A stretch of DNA of 64,000 nt from Bemisia tabaci (lineage: Eukaryota; Arthropoda; Insecta; Hemiptera; Aleyrodidae), in NCBI RefSeq assembly GCF_918797505.1, contig NC_092799.1, positions 33,430,597 through 33,494,596 of the forward strand, written 5' to 3'. Under the pieces are notes generated by a model, which made no database searches, was not told where the DNA came from, and saw only the letters and a program-made list of their open reading frames with translations. Of this stretch, positions 33,848 to 44,241 are shown piece by piece; position 1 is the stretch's first letter, and every line of letters begins with the position of its first letter. Made by a program: the position numbers and the translations under genes.

Positions 33848-34057
33848 CTGGGCATGAAAAAAGAAAGGAAATGAGTCAGGAGCTGTGAGCAGACACAGGA
33901 CACCCCCTTCTCCAATCACCAACACAAGCCGAAGACGAGGTAAGAAGAGAAAAAAATGAGAGTATTTTGGAAGGAGGTAATTGACATAGTTGAATGGTCG
34001 GGAACATGTCACAAAAAACGCTGTTGTCGAGTCGAAGAAGACAAACTATTATAAATC

Positions 34058-34295
34058 GTTACTTTCCGGCCGAGGTATCACAAGCGCCATGTGACGTTTG
34101 AAAATTTTCGCCGTCATTTTATGTTTTGACAGAGAAATTTTTGGTTGAATTAATAGGAAATTTACGCTGAATTTTATCGGCAGCACAAAAAAATTCAGTG
34201 AAATTTTCGAACAGCTTCGTTGAACAATTTCTAAAACAAAATGGCGGCGGAAATTTTTAAACGTCGCATGGCGCTTGTGATACTTTGGCCTGTTA
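34058..34295. mobile_element. Family F inverted-repeat element, copy 1
   Basis: GTATCACAAGCGCCATG near the left end is matched exactly by CATGGCGCTTGTGATAC near the right end. The outer bases (TTTCCGGCC versus GGCC then GTTAC) pair imperfectly. A second, interrupted copy lies at 51038-51726. Confidence 0.7.
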
Positions 34296-34366
34296 CTCTG
34301 AGACTTCAGATCATGAAGAAAGTGTCCTGTGACTTATGTCCTCTTGTTTTCCTCCATGTACTCAGT

Positions 34367-34398
34367 CGTCGCACAGTGGATCGAATCAATTAGAGAGA
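34367..34398 (+). repeat. Family M repeat fragment
   Basis: CGTCGCACAGTGGATCGAAT then CAATTAGAGAGA matches 13630-13690 and stops where the next palindrome begins. Confidence 0.6.
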
Positions 34399-34689
34399 CA
34401 AGGTTAAAATACATCACTAAAACAGACCCGAGACGTTCCGACTCAAAACTGAGTCATTTTCAGTCGGAAAAAAAATTAAAAATTAAAAAATATCAACGAG
34501 AAAACCTGAGACCTATATGTCGATGGCTCAGATCTACATGACGCGTTTTCCTCGGATCTCAACCACCAACTGTAGGTCTCAGGTTTTTTCTTCGATATAT
34601 TTTAATTTTTAATCTATGTTTAGACTAAAAATGACTCAGTTTTGAGTCGAAACGTCGCAAAGTTTTTGTGGTGTTGTATTTTGACCTTG
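34399..34689. mobile_element. Palindromic element with hammerhead-like motifs in both arms
   Basis: CAAGGTTAAAATACATCAC at the left pairs with GTGTTGTATTTTGACCTTG-like sequence at the right, and the pairing continues to AACCTGAGACCTA / TAGGTCTCAGGTT. Family M sequence abuts the left end. Each arm holds a CTGAAAATGACTC...GAGTC hairpin followed by GAAAC/GGAAC and GTC, at 34432-34463 (minus) and 34625-34656 (plus). Confidence 0.65.
34625..34656 (+). ncRNA. Hammerhead-like motif with variant core (pair partner at 34432-34463, minus)
   Basis: CTAAAAAT is followed by a GACTC / GAGTC hairpin with an AGTTTT loop, then GAAACGTC. The minus-strand twin has CTGAAAAT and GGAACGTC. The stem II bases differ from those at 18555-18570 but pair just as well. 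Because the two arms are inverted copies, they count as one independent locus. Confidence 0.4.
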
Positions 34690-34696
34690 GTTCCCG

Positions 34697-34718
34697 TTTT
34701 TTTTTTTTTTTTTTTTTT
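34697..34718. repeat. Poly(T) tract
   Basis: About 22 T bases directly after CCCG. Confidence 0.9.
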
Positions 34719-34763
34719 CATTGTTTTTCCCCTGTTTCCCAGGAACCTTTGCTTCCTTCACTG

Positions 34764-34989
34764 CACTGGAAAAAAACACATTGGATCTAGAGTCCAGACT
34801 CTTGAAAACATCGACAAGAAAAAGGACTCTTGATTCAATCAGATTTAAGCTTAAATCAAAAGGAAATCCGCTCAAATTAAGAGGCTTGGTTCTTGTTTTA
34901 AGCTTAAATCTGATTGAATCAAGAGTAATTTTTCTTGTCGATGTTTTTAAGAGTCTGGACTCTAGATCCAATGTGTTTTTTTCCTAGTG
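34764..34989 (-). mobile_element. Family A palindromic MITE, copy 3 (TG duplication)
   Basis: It starts CACTGGAAAAAAACACATTG and ends TGTTTTTTTCCTAGTG, flanked by TG on both sides. The centre (AAATTAAGAGGCTTGG) is inverted relative to copy 1, so the element sits in the other orientation. Confidence 0.85.
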
Positions 34990-35712
34990 TGGATGTTGTT
35001 TACCTACAAAGCGCGTCTCCTCTCCAATTATTTTGATCAAAAAGCGACAACATTGGTGAGTCTGTGACGGTGCGGCCGGGGTTTGCTCGCTGATGCGGAA
35101 ATCCAGGAGGAGGAGGGTCTATGCCCTATTCTTCCCCCTCATCCGTCCCCCTGCCCGATGCTGTTGTAGTCGGGAGGCCTAGGGGCAGGAGTGCAGGACA
35201 CGGCGACTTAGCACCTGGTGGCCGTAGACGCCGCACCGCACCGCGCCCACCGCCGCAGAGGCGGAGACACTACGCCAATAGACAGAGTGACGTTGATCAT
35301 CGACCCTCTGGAATTGGATATGAATGATAGACCCGATCGTAGGAGTGAGGCAAATATGGAGGGGGGGGGGGGGGGGGGGCATAGGAGGAAGGTCCAGGAA
35401 GAAGCCGTATTTGGAGGAACTGGAGTGGTTCTTTCAACGAAAGCATGCACGCGTACTGAAATCAACGAGGAAACCCACATCCTCGAAAAACAAAGAAAAT
35501 TGATCTGGAAAGAGGGGTGCCATTGAGAGGTAGGATTGCTCCCTTCTCCGGATTTGAAATTATACCTTTCTATATCGCAATTTCAGTCGTATCAGGAGAA
35601 TTTTCGGGAAATGTCGAGGTTTTTTTTAAATGTAAACCTGTCGGGTTTAATCTCTCAAATTTTTCCAGAAAGAAGGATTCATTTTGCTCAGGCCCCACTT
35701 CAGCTGTCTACG
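34990..35712. other. Unassigned GC-rich block with G homopolymer
   Basis: 35050-35330 is CpG-rich, and a 19-base G tract lies at 35361-35379. ATTG|GTGAGT near 35055 resembles a splice donor. Overlapping arginine/proline-rich frames on both strands are compositional artefacts. Confidence 0.3.
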
Positions 35713-35918
35713 CACCGAAAAAAAGTATAGGCTGATGTAACATTCTGGATGTAAAAATGTGTGCGACAACTCACAAAACACCGAATTAACCGCCATAGCA
35801 GTTACTTTAGCAATGTCAAGATGTAAAACTAACTGCTGTGGCGGTTAATTCAGCGTTTTGTGATTTGTCGCACACTTTTTTACACATAGAATGTTAAATC
35901 ACCATTCCATTTTCTGTG
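35713..35918. mobile_element. Family E short inverted-repeat element, copy 3
   Basis: It starts CACCGAAAAAAAGTATAGGC and ends CCATTTTCTGTG. The flanks CG and CA differ by one transition. Subterminal AACATTCTGGATGTAAAAAT pairs with ATGTTAAAT-containing sequence, and AACCGCCATAGCAGTTA pairs with TAACTGCTGTGGCGGTT. Confidence 0.75.
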
Positions 35919-36383
35919 CAGTTCCAAAAAAGGAAGAAATAACTAACACCTTGTATTAATACATCCCATAAGTTATCTCATGTCATCACTCATCCTTTAA
36001 GTACATTTGGCCCTGGGTGGGGTGAGAGCCTCCTGCCTTAGCAGCGACGCGACGTGGGGGTAAACAACAGCCTGCTCAGCTCAACAAGACTTGCGTGAGG
36101 CTTAATTTTCCTTCAATTGGACGCTTATGCAATTTTAACAACAGCAAAGTTAAAATAATTGTATCACGCCTTTTGGTTTCAGCGCTTGAGTTTCACTGAC
36201 GAATTATAGGATTCTCTGTTGCTGATCTTCTCAGAGGTAATGCTAGAGAGCCGTAGTTGGTGGTTTTTAGTTTAAAGACCAACGGAACCAACTCGAAATC
36301 ATTGGCTGAACCAGATAATTGGAGGTACTTATGCTGAAAGAAACACAGAAAGAAATACGGTAGATTTTCACCAAACTCTGACA
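35919..36383. other. Unassigned
   Basis: No gene or repeat recognised. Confidence 0.4.
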
Positions 36384-36564
36384 CAGTGATCCGAGTATGG
36401 TAATCAAAACCAGACTATCTGTGGTAGCATTCACCATGTTATGGTAAGTTACACCAGAATTTTAGTAAATATTACTATTAATCTAGTTATTTTCACTGAA
36501 TAGTACCACTGTGTGAAAAATCAAGTATACTCATAGTAGATGTTACCATGCCTTTTTTTCGCTG
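36384..36564. mobile_element. Degraded family B-like element
   Basis: TATGGTAATC, TTCACCATG, TATGGTAAGTTACACC, the segment CACTGTGTGAAAAATCAAGT (also at about 6629-6648) and the right end ACCATGCCTTTTTTTCGCTG relate it to family B. Both ends have changed. Confidence 0.5.
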
Positions 36565-36599
36565 AACTATTTTCAAAACTAATCAATAACAAATCAGAA

Positions 36600-37117
36600 A
36601 TTCGATCATTGCACACCTAGCCGACCTGACAACCCTGCTCAGGTAGGCGGAGGCGGGGGTGGGCTAGGCGGAAGCCCCGGATTAGGGGCGAGGGTCGGAC
36701 GTCGCCGCGGCGGCCGCCTGTTTTCTTAAATCATTCCGGGATCAAATTTCTTAATTCAATAATCCACGCTCTGAGCCCTGGCGCGTTGCCGTGCGGTAGG
36801 TTTCCGTCGAGGTTGCAAACTCGCCGCGGCCGCCCCGCTGGTCCTCGTAGTGAAAGTTGAATTCACCCCCCGAGCGGCATCCCTGGCTCCTAGCAGCCGG
36901 CCCAGAATCGCAAAATGCCGCCGGCCACGCCATCGGATCCCGAACCCCCCCTCCTCCCCTCGGGTAGTGGATCCCTCCCCTGGTGACGACCTTGCGACGT
37001 TTTTTAATCCCTTTGCGAAACCCCTCGTTGTCGCGTCGTCGCGAATTTTGGGATTTTATCATGGGCGTAATGCAAACCAAAAATTTGTCCTAAAACACTG
37101 AAGGTGCTGCTTCAAGA
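36600..37117. other. GC-rich, CpG-rich block
   Basis: Mirrored chance frames at 36751-37080 (minus) and 36850-37101 (plus). It could be a promoter region, but no transcript signal is evident. Confidence 0.25.
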
Positions 37118-37331
37118 GTGGTTCATGTTGTAAATTCGAAAAAATTGTTTCATTTGGGAAGAATTTCCCCCTTTTTTCCTTTTTTCTTCTTTTTTTTTTG
37201 GCTCATGAAATTTACATGGACACTTTCGAACGAAACTCATCTCTACAGAGGTTTTAAAATGCACAGATTGCGAAGAGAGAAAAAACGGTTAATGCATTCA
37301 TGGCTTCTAAAAGATGGAAAGGGACTCTAGG

Positions 37332-37363
37332 CCCCCCCCCCCCCCCCCAAAAAAAAAAAAAAA
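37332..37363. repeat. Poly(C) tract followed by poly(A) tract
   Basis: 17 C then 15 A bases. Confidence 0.9.
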
Positions 37364-38048
37364 TGTTACATTTTTGAAGCATCTTTCATTCAATTTGGGT
37401 GAATTTCGACTTGAATAATTACGGAATGTTAGTGTCTTTCCTTATTATTTTCTCCGTTTCTTCTTTCTTTAAATCTTTAATTCTTCTCTTTTTCTTCTCT
37501 TTTATTTCCCTCTTTTTTCTGGCAAACGGGGGGGGGGGCATACGCCCTCGACGCCTCCCCTCATGATAGCTGTTTTCGCATTACCCGGGAGACAAGGATT
37601 TATGACAGAGCAGGCAACTATGCATTCGCTCCCTCGGTTTTGGGCCATTTTTGGCCGTAGCAGTCAATACTAATTCCGGAGCTGAATGGAGGTGGATGCG
37701 GTGAGGGCGTGCTAGCTGCTCGCACCTCTGATGGCTCGTTATCATTGTCCTCTCCGTCCCCGCCTCCGGCGCGGCACCGCGAAGGGGCTGAAAATGTAAA
37801 TTCAGAAGGGGGCTCTGCAACATTCCGGATACCCAAGGCTAAACGGGATGTCTTGCTTCGTGACGATAAGAAAGAGCTCGCGCAGGGGCTCACAGGCCCA
37901 TTCAACGCTAAGATTTTTGGCAAATTGGTGCGTTCGTGCAGTGACAAGGGTTCTCTTCAACTGGACCGAGTTTAGTAAGACCAAGTCGCGCCAAATCGCA
38001 CCAAGTTTGAACATAGGATAGGAAGATTTAATGTTTTCTCTCCCATAA
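37364..38048. other. Unassigned
   Basis: Pyrimidine-rich 37430-37520, then a GC-rich part with mirrored frames (37709-37975 plus, 37618-37947 minus). The last 60 bases may belong to the reverse-transcriptase relic that follows. Confidence 0.3.
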
Positions 38049-38770
38049 GACTCTAAGACGCTTAGAGTCAAAAGAATTCTTACATATGGATGTGAAGTTT
38101 GGTAGCTGAAGAAACGGCTACAAGGTATGTGCTAAGAGCAACGGAAATGGATTTCTGGAGGAGACCAGCAGGAATTGCTAGAAGAGATTAGGTCCACAAT
38201 GGAGATGTGGCGTGTGTAAGGAATTTGCGATTTGACCATTGATTCTTCTGTAAAAGTTCGCAAGAGACACGATGGTGCCACTGGTTTTCTCTGAAATCAA
38301 CTCCTGAGCTCAAAAAAAGCTCTCAAGTTGAGGCCAAAATGGAGGGAATATCCCACGCTATCCTATGAGTCCACCTCTACATCAAGACAAACTCTCCATG
38401 CAAAGAGAGGGATCAAATACATTGACAGGGCTGTCACTTCATTTGGAGACTCTAAAACTGAAAACACGGAAATCCTGCTAATGTATTTGCCTCTATCTTA
38501 GCATGGAGAGTTTGTCTTGATGTAGACTTGGACTCTCAGGATAGCGTGGGATATCTCCTCCATTTTGGCCTCAACTTGAGAGCTTTTTTTGAGCTTTGGA
38601 GTTGATTTCAGAGAAAACCAGTGGCCACATCGTGTTTTTCGCGAACTTTTACATGAGAATCAACAGTCAAATCGCAAATTCCTCACACATGCAACATCTC
38701 CATTGCTAGAAGAGATTGGGTCCACAATTATAGAGTGCGTCAGATCATGGGAGTCGAAAATGACATCGTA
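38049..38770 (+). pseudogene. Reverse-transcriptase fragment split by a foldback insertion
   Basis: From 38049 the frame reads SKTLRVKRILTYGCEVW, then a stop, then LKKRLQ. After a one-frame shift it reads RATEMDFWRRPAGIARRD and VHN up to 38200. The next 501 bases are the family K foldback. At 38702 the coding sequence resumes, repeats IARRD, continues VHNYRVRQIMGVENDIV and stops at 38771. The order Y-G-E-V-W, K-R, R-A-x-E-M, W-R-R, G-I-x-R-x-D, V-x-N, R-x-x-M-G-V is the region after the reverse-transcriptase palm in insect endonuclease-reverse transcriptases. Stops and the frameshift show it is dead. The tail relic at 236-403 would lie further downstream in such a protein. Confidence 0.8.
38201..38701 (-). 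mobile_element. Family K 501-bp foldback, copy 1, with 27-bp flanking duplication
   Basis: It starts GGAGATGTGGCGTGTGTAAG and ends ACACATGCAACATCTCC. The arms pair over more than 200 bp each (for example TCAAGTTGAGGCCAAAATGG and its complement). The 27 bases before it (38174-38200) recur right after it (38702-38728) with one A/G difference. Because these bases are codons of the flanking reverse-transcriptase relic, the repeat is a true target duplication. The centre is inverted relative to copy 2. Confidence 0.85.
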
Positions 38771-39081
38771 TGACAAAGTGTCCGTAAACTTCCTTTCCTT
38801 ACTTTCCGTTTTCTTATCCGCTTCATATAGAAAAGTTTGCAACAGACCCACTTGTTGCTGTAAGTCAATTGATTACACTTGCATGAATGGAAGTTGCTCC
38901 TACTAAGCACGCTGGCGCTCTGCGACACACATGTGCCTATCGTTCAAATGGTTATCGGACAACTGGCAACGTAAGATCTCTTCGTCAACGCCCTGCCACC
39001 ATCAGTTCATGGGACGCCCCCATTTTCAAGGTGGTACTCAATCCAAAACTTATTTTGGCAACCTCTCCTCCGACATTCTTT
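38771..39081. other. Unassigned, after the RT relic
   Basis: The frame at 38589-38906 covers the relic's 3' side and then unrelated sequence. I could not follow the reverse transcriptase further. Confidence 0.35.
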
Positions 39082-39311
39082 CACCGGGGAAAAAAAACCA
39101 CATTGGATCTAGAGTCCAGACTCTTAAAAACATCGGCAAGAGAAAGTACTCTTGATTCAATCAGAGTCTAGCTTAAATCAAGAACCAAGCCTCTTAACTT
39201 AAGCGGATTTCGTTTTGATTTAAGCATAAATCCGATTGAATCAAGAGTATTTTTTCTTGTCAATGTATTCGAGAGTCTGGACTCAAGATCCAATGTGTTT
39301 TTTTTCCAGTG
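39082..39311 (+). mobile_element. Family A palindromic MITE, copy 4 (TT duplication)
   Basis: It starts CACCGGGGAAAAAAAACCAC (T-to-C in the terminus) and ends TGTTTTTTTTCCAGTG, with TT on both sides. The arms match copy 1. Confidence 0.82.
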
Positions 39312-39989
39312 TTGCAAATGTTATGACATCGTGCACGATTCGACTTTTAACCTTCATTACCTGGCGAATGCTTTATTGCTTTCAAAAGTCAATCGATTAT
39401 TTTTTGCCAATCGGAAAGATCCAACCGTTAAACCAGATTTTACATAGCTGACCCATTTTCCATGCTCCAGTACCTCCGTTCCGTTCAAAACCAAATGCAT
39501 TAGGCTGGCAGAGGTAATGACGTCACCGTAATTTTACGCACGCAGCGGCTGATTCTCAACCGCGAAACGCAAATTCCGTTCGTTCGCTCTTGGGAAGACA
39601 ACCGAATCACCGCGAATTTTCCGACCGTTCCGACTAGCCGGACGGATATTGCACGGTGGCAGCAGCCAGAGGCGGCCGCTAACCATACGTTCGTGCGTTA
39701 ACCGTTTGCACCGTATGGTCCAACAAGGAGGCTCCGCAAGAGTTTAATCATGGAAGAGCGTTTAAACTCAGCCGTGAAGCGATTTGCAGATCCGAGAAGA
39801 TCTCGTCCGCGGGGCGAGCGGTCACCGGTCATGTTTTAATTGGGTTTGAATTCGGCCCAGACTCGGCCAGCGTGTGGATGTATCAATGTTCGGGGGCGTT
39901 ACGAGTGGTAACGCGCATACTTCGCAATGCGCGACGGGCAGCGTTAATGCGCTCTTTAAAACGCGCGCACATATATTCATGCTCTCAAT
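39312..39989. other. Unassigned; 39520-39970 CpG-rich
   Basis: The CpG-rich part has no frame of interest. GGCGGCCGC and repeated GCGCAT/ATGCGC motifs occur. It could be regulatory, but nothing proves it. Confidence 0.3.
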
Positions 39990-40490
39990 GGGGATGTTGC
40001 ATGTGTGAGGAATTTGCGATTTGACTGTTGATTCACATGTAAAAGTTCGCGAGAAACACGATGGTGTCACTGGTTTTCTCTGAAATCTACTCCCAAGCTC
40101 GAAAAAGCTCTCAAGTTGAGGCCAAAATGGAGGGGATATCCCACGCTATCCTGAGAGTCCACCTCTACATCAAGACAAACTCTCCATGCAAAGATAGGGA
40201 GCAAATACATTAGCAGGGTTTCCGTGTTTTCAGTTTTAGAGTCCCCAAATAAAGTGGCAGTCCTGTCAATGTATTTGCTCCCTATCTTTGCATGGAGAGT
40301 TTGTCTTGATGTAGAGGTGGACTCTCAGGATAGCGTGGGATACCCCCTCCATTTTGGCCTCAACTTGAGAGCTTTTTTTGAGCTTGGGAGTTGATTTCAG
40401 AGAAAACCAGTGGCATCATCGTGTTTCTCGCGAATTTTTACATACGAATCAATTGTCAAATCGCAAATCCCTCACACATGCAACATCTCC
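39990..40490 (+). mobile_element. Family K 501-bp foldback, copy 2
   Basis: It starts GGGGATGTTGCATGTGTGAG and ends ACACATGCAACATCTCC and has the same length as copy 1. The flanks (ATTCATGCTCTCAAT before, ATTTCATCCACATTTT after) resemble each other imperfectly, as an eroded long duplication would. Confidence 0.8.
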
Positions 40491-40987
40491 ATTTCATCCA
40501 CATTTTAGAATGAGCGTTTTGAAGTAAGCTTTTCGATCGGGAGCATCCACGTTCGAATACCCAGAAACTCGATACATTACAAAATAAATTCGATAACCAA
40601 ACATGGGCTAATTCAATGCGTTATTTCGCGACGGGCCGCTTCCTCCCATCATTCACATCCAAGCTTCTCAACGACCACGTGGGCGGTTCGGAATTTCGGC
40701 ACCGCGTTGAGATTCGACCACTCGCCGCCGAGGAGGGGGGGGGGGGGTGGCTCCCGATATTTCGCGGGGATCCTCTTTCACCCCGATTGTAACTTTACAC
40801 CTTTTACCCTTTGTGCGGTCCCCTCCTCACCCGCCAAATACGACTCCGATAACCCGCATTTCTAGATCTAGACTAGGGCTGACGTTCTAGAAATTGGCAA
40901 CGTCGCGAGATTTTTCGTTCCGGGCGAATCCGCCGAACGGATAACGCGAGCCCCGCCTGCGCGGTGGTGCCGGATTGGCGTAAAATA
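40491..40987. other. Unassigned
   Basis: Partly CpG-rich, with a G tract at about 40735-40747. No gene was seen. Confidence 0.35.
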
Positions 40988-41240
40988 CTGCCGTGATAAG
41001 GAAGAACGCCGTATGAACATTCCAGGATTGCCAAATTTCCTTGGATAAAATGCACATTTTAAAGGAAAATAATGAATATTTTTCCTTGAAATTTTCAAAA
41101 GCTTTAGATCAAATTACAAACAAAATTATCTGACGAATCGGCAGAAAGATATTAGAAAATTGTCCTGAAAATTAGTGATTTGCCAGAAGAAATTTGGCAA
41201 CGCCTGAAGGCTCATACGGCGTTTTTCCTTAGCACGGCAG
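40988..41240. mobile_element. Family H MITE (AATA duplication)
   Basis: It starts CTGCCGTGATAAGG and ends CCTTAGCACGGCAG, with AATA on each side. AACGCCGTATGAACATTC and the mirrored CTCATACGGCGTT are intact. Confidence 0.88.
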
Positions 41241-43374
41241 AATATGGGATTGACGCTGAGAGGAAATGTGATTTTACTGGTGGACGTGGCAACGGAGCTG
41301 ACGGTGGAGCAAACAAAGGGTGGTCACCGGTTAATGGCCTTCCTGTTTGTCGATAGCGTATTTGAGCATGGAAAATGTATCGGTTGGTCGAGTAGAGGGC
41401 CCATTCAAAATCATCGCATATTTCACGAAATCTGGTGCCGATACAACCGCAGATTGTCGGTGCCCTGTTAGTTAGACAAGTCTTCCATTTAGGGGGCCGG
41501 CAATAGGAGGGGGGAGGCGTTTTAGTCTGATAAGTACCTTTAGATTTGTCACTAATTTTGGCTCTCTTTCTTGATGTAACGCAAATTCAGGCCCCCCTCC
41601 CCCCCCTTCATATACTGGATCGTATTCGATAGTGGTTCGATGCATCGTTTTGTTCAAAACGAATAGAACATAACCTCAAACAAAAATTTTAGGATTTAAG
41701 TTGGAGAAGCTGAAAATGAAAAAATTCCTAACAATTTCACTTTTCATTGTCATTTCGTACTCATAAGAATCAAAAATCTATCACAAAAAACCCATTCCCT
41801 CAGATTTTTGAATTGACTTTTAAGGCTATGTTTTCATGTTGAACCAGTCAATATCGATACAATCTCACCTGTTTGATGTACCAAATACGACCTATAGACT
41901 TGCACTGAAAATCCTCTCTAGGTCTTGAAGCCGTTATCTTGAGCCATGTGAGCATATGACACGCAGACCAACAGTCATACCAAATATTTTTCTAAATAAT
42001 CAAGACTTGAGTCCTTTAGCTTCCCATAAAGAAATGTTTCAAATAGGTATCCAGAAACAACTCGGATTATTGAATTTTTAATCAATTCATAATAATTCAA
42101 TTTTTACTTTGTAACACAAAGTAAAGTTTAATCGCAAAGTATCTAGATAATTTATAAAATGCGGATTATTTGAAAGTTTAACGGAATAACATGTGAAATA
42201 GTTCACATTGTCAAATGTAAGAAAAACTGGCATTTTAGTCAATTTTTTCTTTCCACGCACACGAAAAAACAAGAAAAACTTGGTATGTCGTTAAAATGTG
42301 GCTGAACTGCCTCGGAATTTGACGATATTCCCGAATTGGCCATTAGCCTGTGACGTATTATCTACCTGCAAAACCATGATTGCCCGCTAACACTACCTGA
42401 AATGAAAATGATACAAGTCAAAAGCTGGGCTTCTGATAGGTCAAAACCGTGTCGCATCTCGACCGAGCGGAAGATTTCATAGTTGCAAGAAACCAAAAGC
42501 GGGGAGGGGGGGGGGGGGAGGTGCGAAGAAAAAACTGCATGGCACGAATTAATTGAATATAAAAAACTCGTATTGTATGCGAGGGTAAAAAGGCTTTTAT
42601 AATCGGATGAATTCCCAGTTACGCCTGAGCAAGGACACTAAACTAGCGTTTAATATCTGCCGGTGCGACCACCTCTGACCGCAGCTTTTTATTAAAAACT
42701 ACGGAAAACCGCAAGGAAAACGGGAGGGGGGAGGGGGTCGGTCATTGGTCAAGGGTCAGAACGAGGAAACGGCCCGTTCCCCCGGAGCGCCGGGGAAAAG
42801 GGCGGCTCCTAAACGCGACAATAAGACAGTCGCCCGGCGGAAAAATTTTATAACGTAGTTAAACTAAGCTTCCGGACGTCGTATCCCCTTCCTGCCTCCC
42901 CCCCCCCCCCCAACATCCAAACGAGCTATCGAGAGACGTTGCAAAATCGAGGATAATAATCATAATATTGTAGATTAGAAATTTAATGGTGAAATTTCTC
43001 AATACCATCAAATTCTTTCGTTCTCTAAGCGAATTTTCTCGATCGAATATCATTCACCGTTGAATGATATCCGACGATTGTGAATTTTTTTAAAATGATA
43101 TTGGACTTCTCCGTTGGTCTCACAGGAGACCGTTGAAATCCATCAATTTGAAATTTCAAATTCACCTCGGTACTTGAATTCGATTGTTGAATCGATGCAA
43201 TCGATGCCAGAAACTTCACCCTCCACCAGATTTTTTTTCCGTCATTTCTTTCTGTTTTCGTGTTCGGTCAATTCAAGTCTGGTGTTTTTGCAATTTGCTG
43301 TGTTTTAGTGTTCCGTGTTTTCTTATTTTCTTGTCAATTTCATTTTAAAAAAAAATCTGAACTCTGATTGGCTC
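41241..43374. other. Unassigned
   Basis: Homopolymers near 41595-41610, 42505-42520 and 42897-42911. Short frames only. No family in this window maps here. Confidence 0.35.
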
Positions 43375-44233
43375 CAAGGCTGAGTTTACCTATTTGCCGC
43401 CCCTTCTCATTCGTTTTGAAACATTGATTCAAGCAATCAAGTGAACGGTCCGGAGGAGGAGATGTTTACTTGTGTTGGGCACATTTTTTGTGAAAGCCCT
43501 ATCAACACTAGCCAAAGTTCACGGAACTTTGCGCAAAAATTAAGTACCGTAAACCTATCTCTGGTGGACAAGGCTTTTCATTTATAAGAAATGAACAAAA
43601 AAATTATGAAAGAATAAACATGAATGGGGTTTAATGATTTTAATTTCCGACACCACGCCAGCCGCACTGTCTTTGGTGCAATGCGTGAAGTATCCCAACA
43701 GTCTTGTGGGCGCTGTGCGTTGCACGCCGATCGCTGCTGACCGCACTGTTTTTCACGCAATGCGTGAAGTATTCACACAGTCTTGTAGGTACTATGAGTT
43801 TCACGCCAACCGCTGCGCTGCTGACCGCACTACGACGCAATGCGTGAAGTATTCATGGAGTCTTGTAGGCGCTAATATGTGTTTCATGCTGACTGGCGCG
43901 CCGAGGAGGGCTACTCTTTTCCATCTCAAGTCCTCGTCATCATTGCTCTCTGCGCCGCGCCGCTCGAGGCCAGATTGCGTGTTTGGTTTCTCTCTCAACT
44001 AGACTAATGAAAGGCGCTGTCTCTTGTATCATCGGTAGACGAACAAATTAGAAATTACTATACTTTAACTCTCAAGAAATGAGAGATTGTTTCGCCTTTT
44101 CTCGTTTGAAATTTTTTTTCTGAATCGGATTTTTTCATCATACCTACATTTGAAAGAATTACAACATTTGCCACCCCTTAAATTTGCCGCCATGGGCCGC
44201 GGCCGATGTGGCCAGCCCTTAGATCCGGCCCTG
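43375..44233 (-). mobile_element. hAT-like non-autonomous element carrying minisatellite J, copy 1
   Basis: On the minus strand it starts CAGGGCCGGATCTAAGGGCT, and the opposite end reads CAAGGCTGAGTTTACC, a diverged inverted repeat of it. ATTGGCTC (43367-43374) and ATTGGTTC (44234-44241) are the 8-bp duplication with one mismatch. Three J units, period 80 bp, lie at about 43670-43900. It matches 57987-58964 along its length in inverted orientation. No transposase is seen. Confidence 0.82.
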
Positions 44234-44241
44234 ATTGGTTC

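Noticed and set aside
36751..37101. Mirrored frames in a GC-rich block
   Set aside because: Both strands stay open because of composition; no independent support.
43670..43900. Regular 80-bp array considered as a CRISPR array
   Set aside because: The units are repeated end to end without unique spacers, and the array sits inside a hAT-like element.
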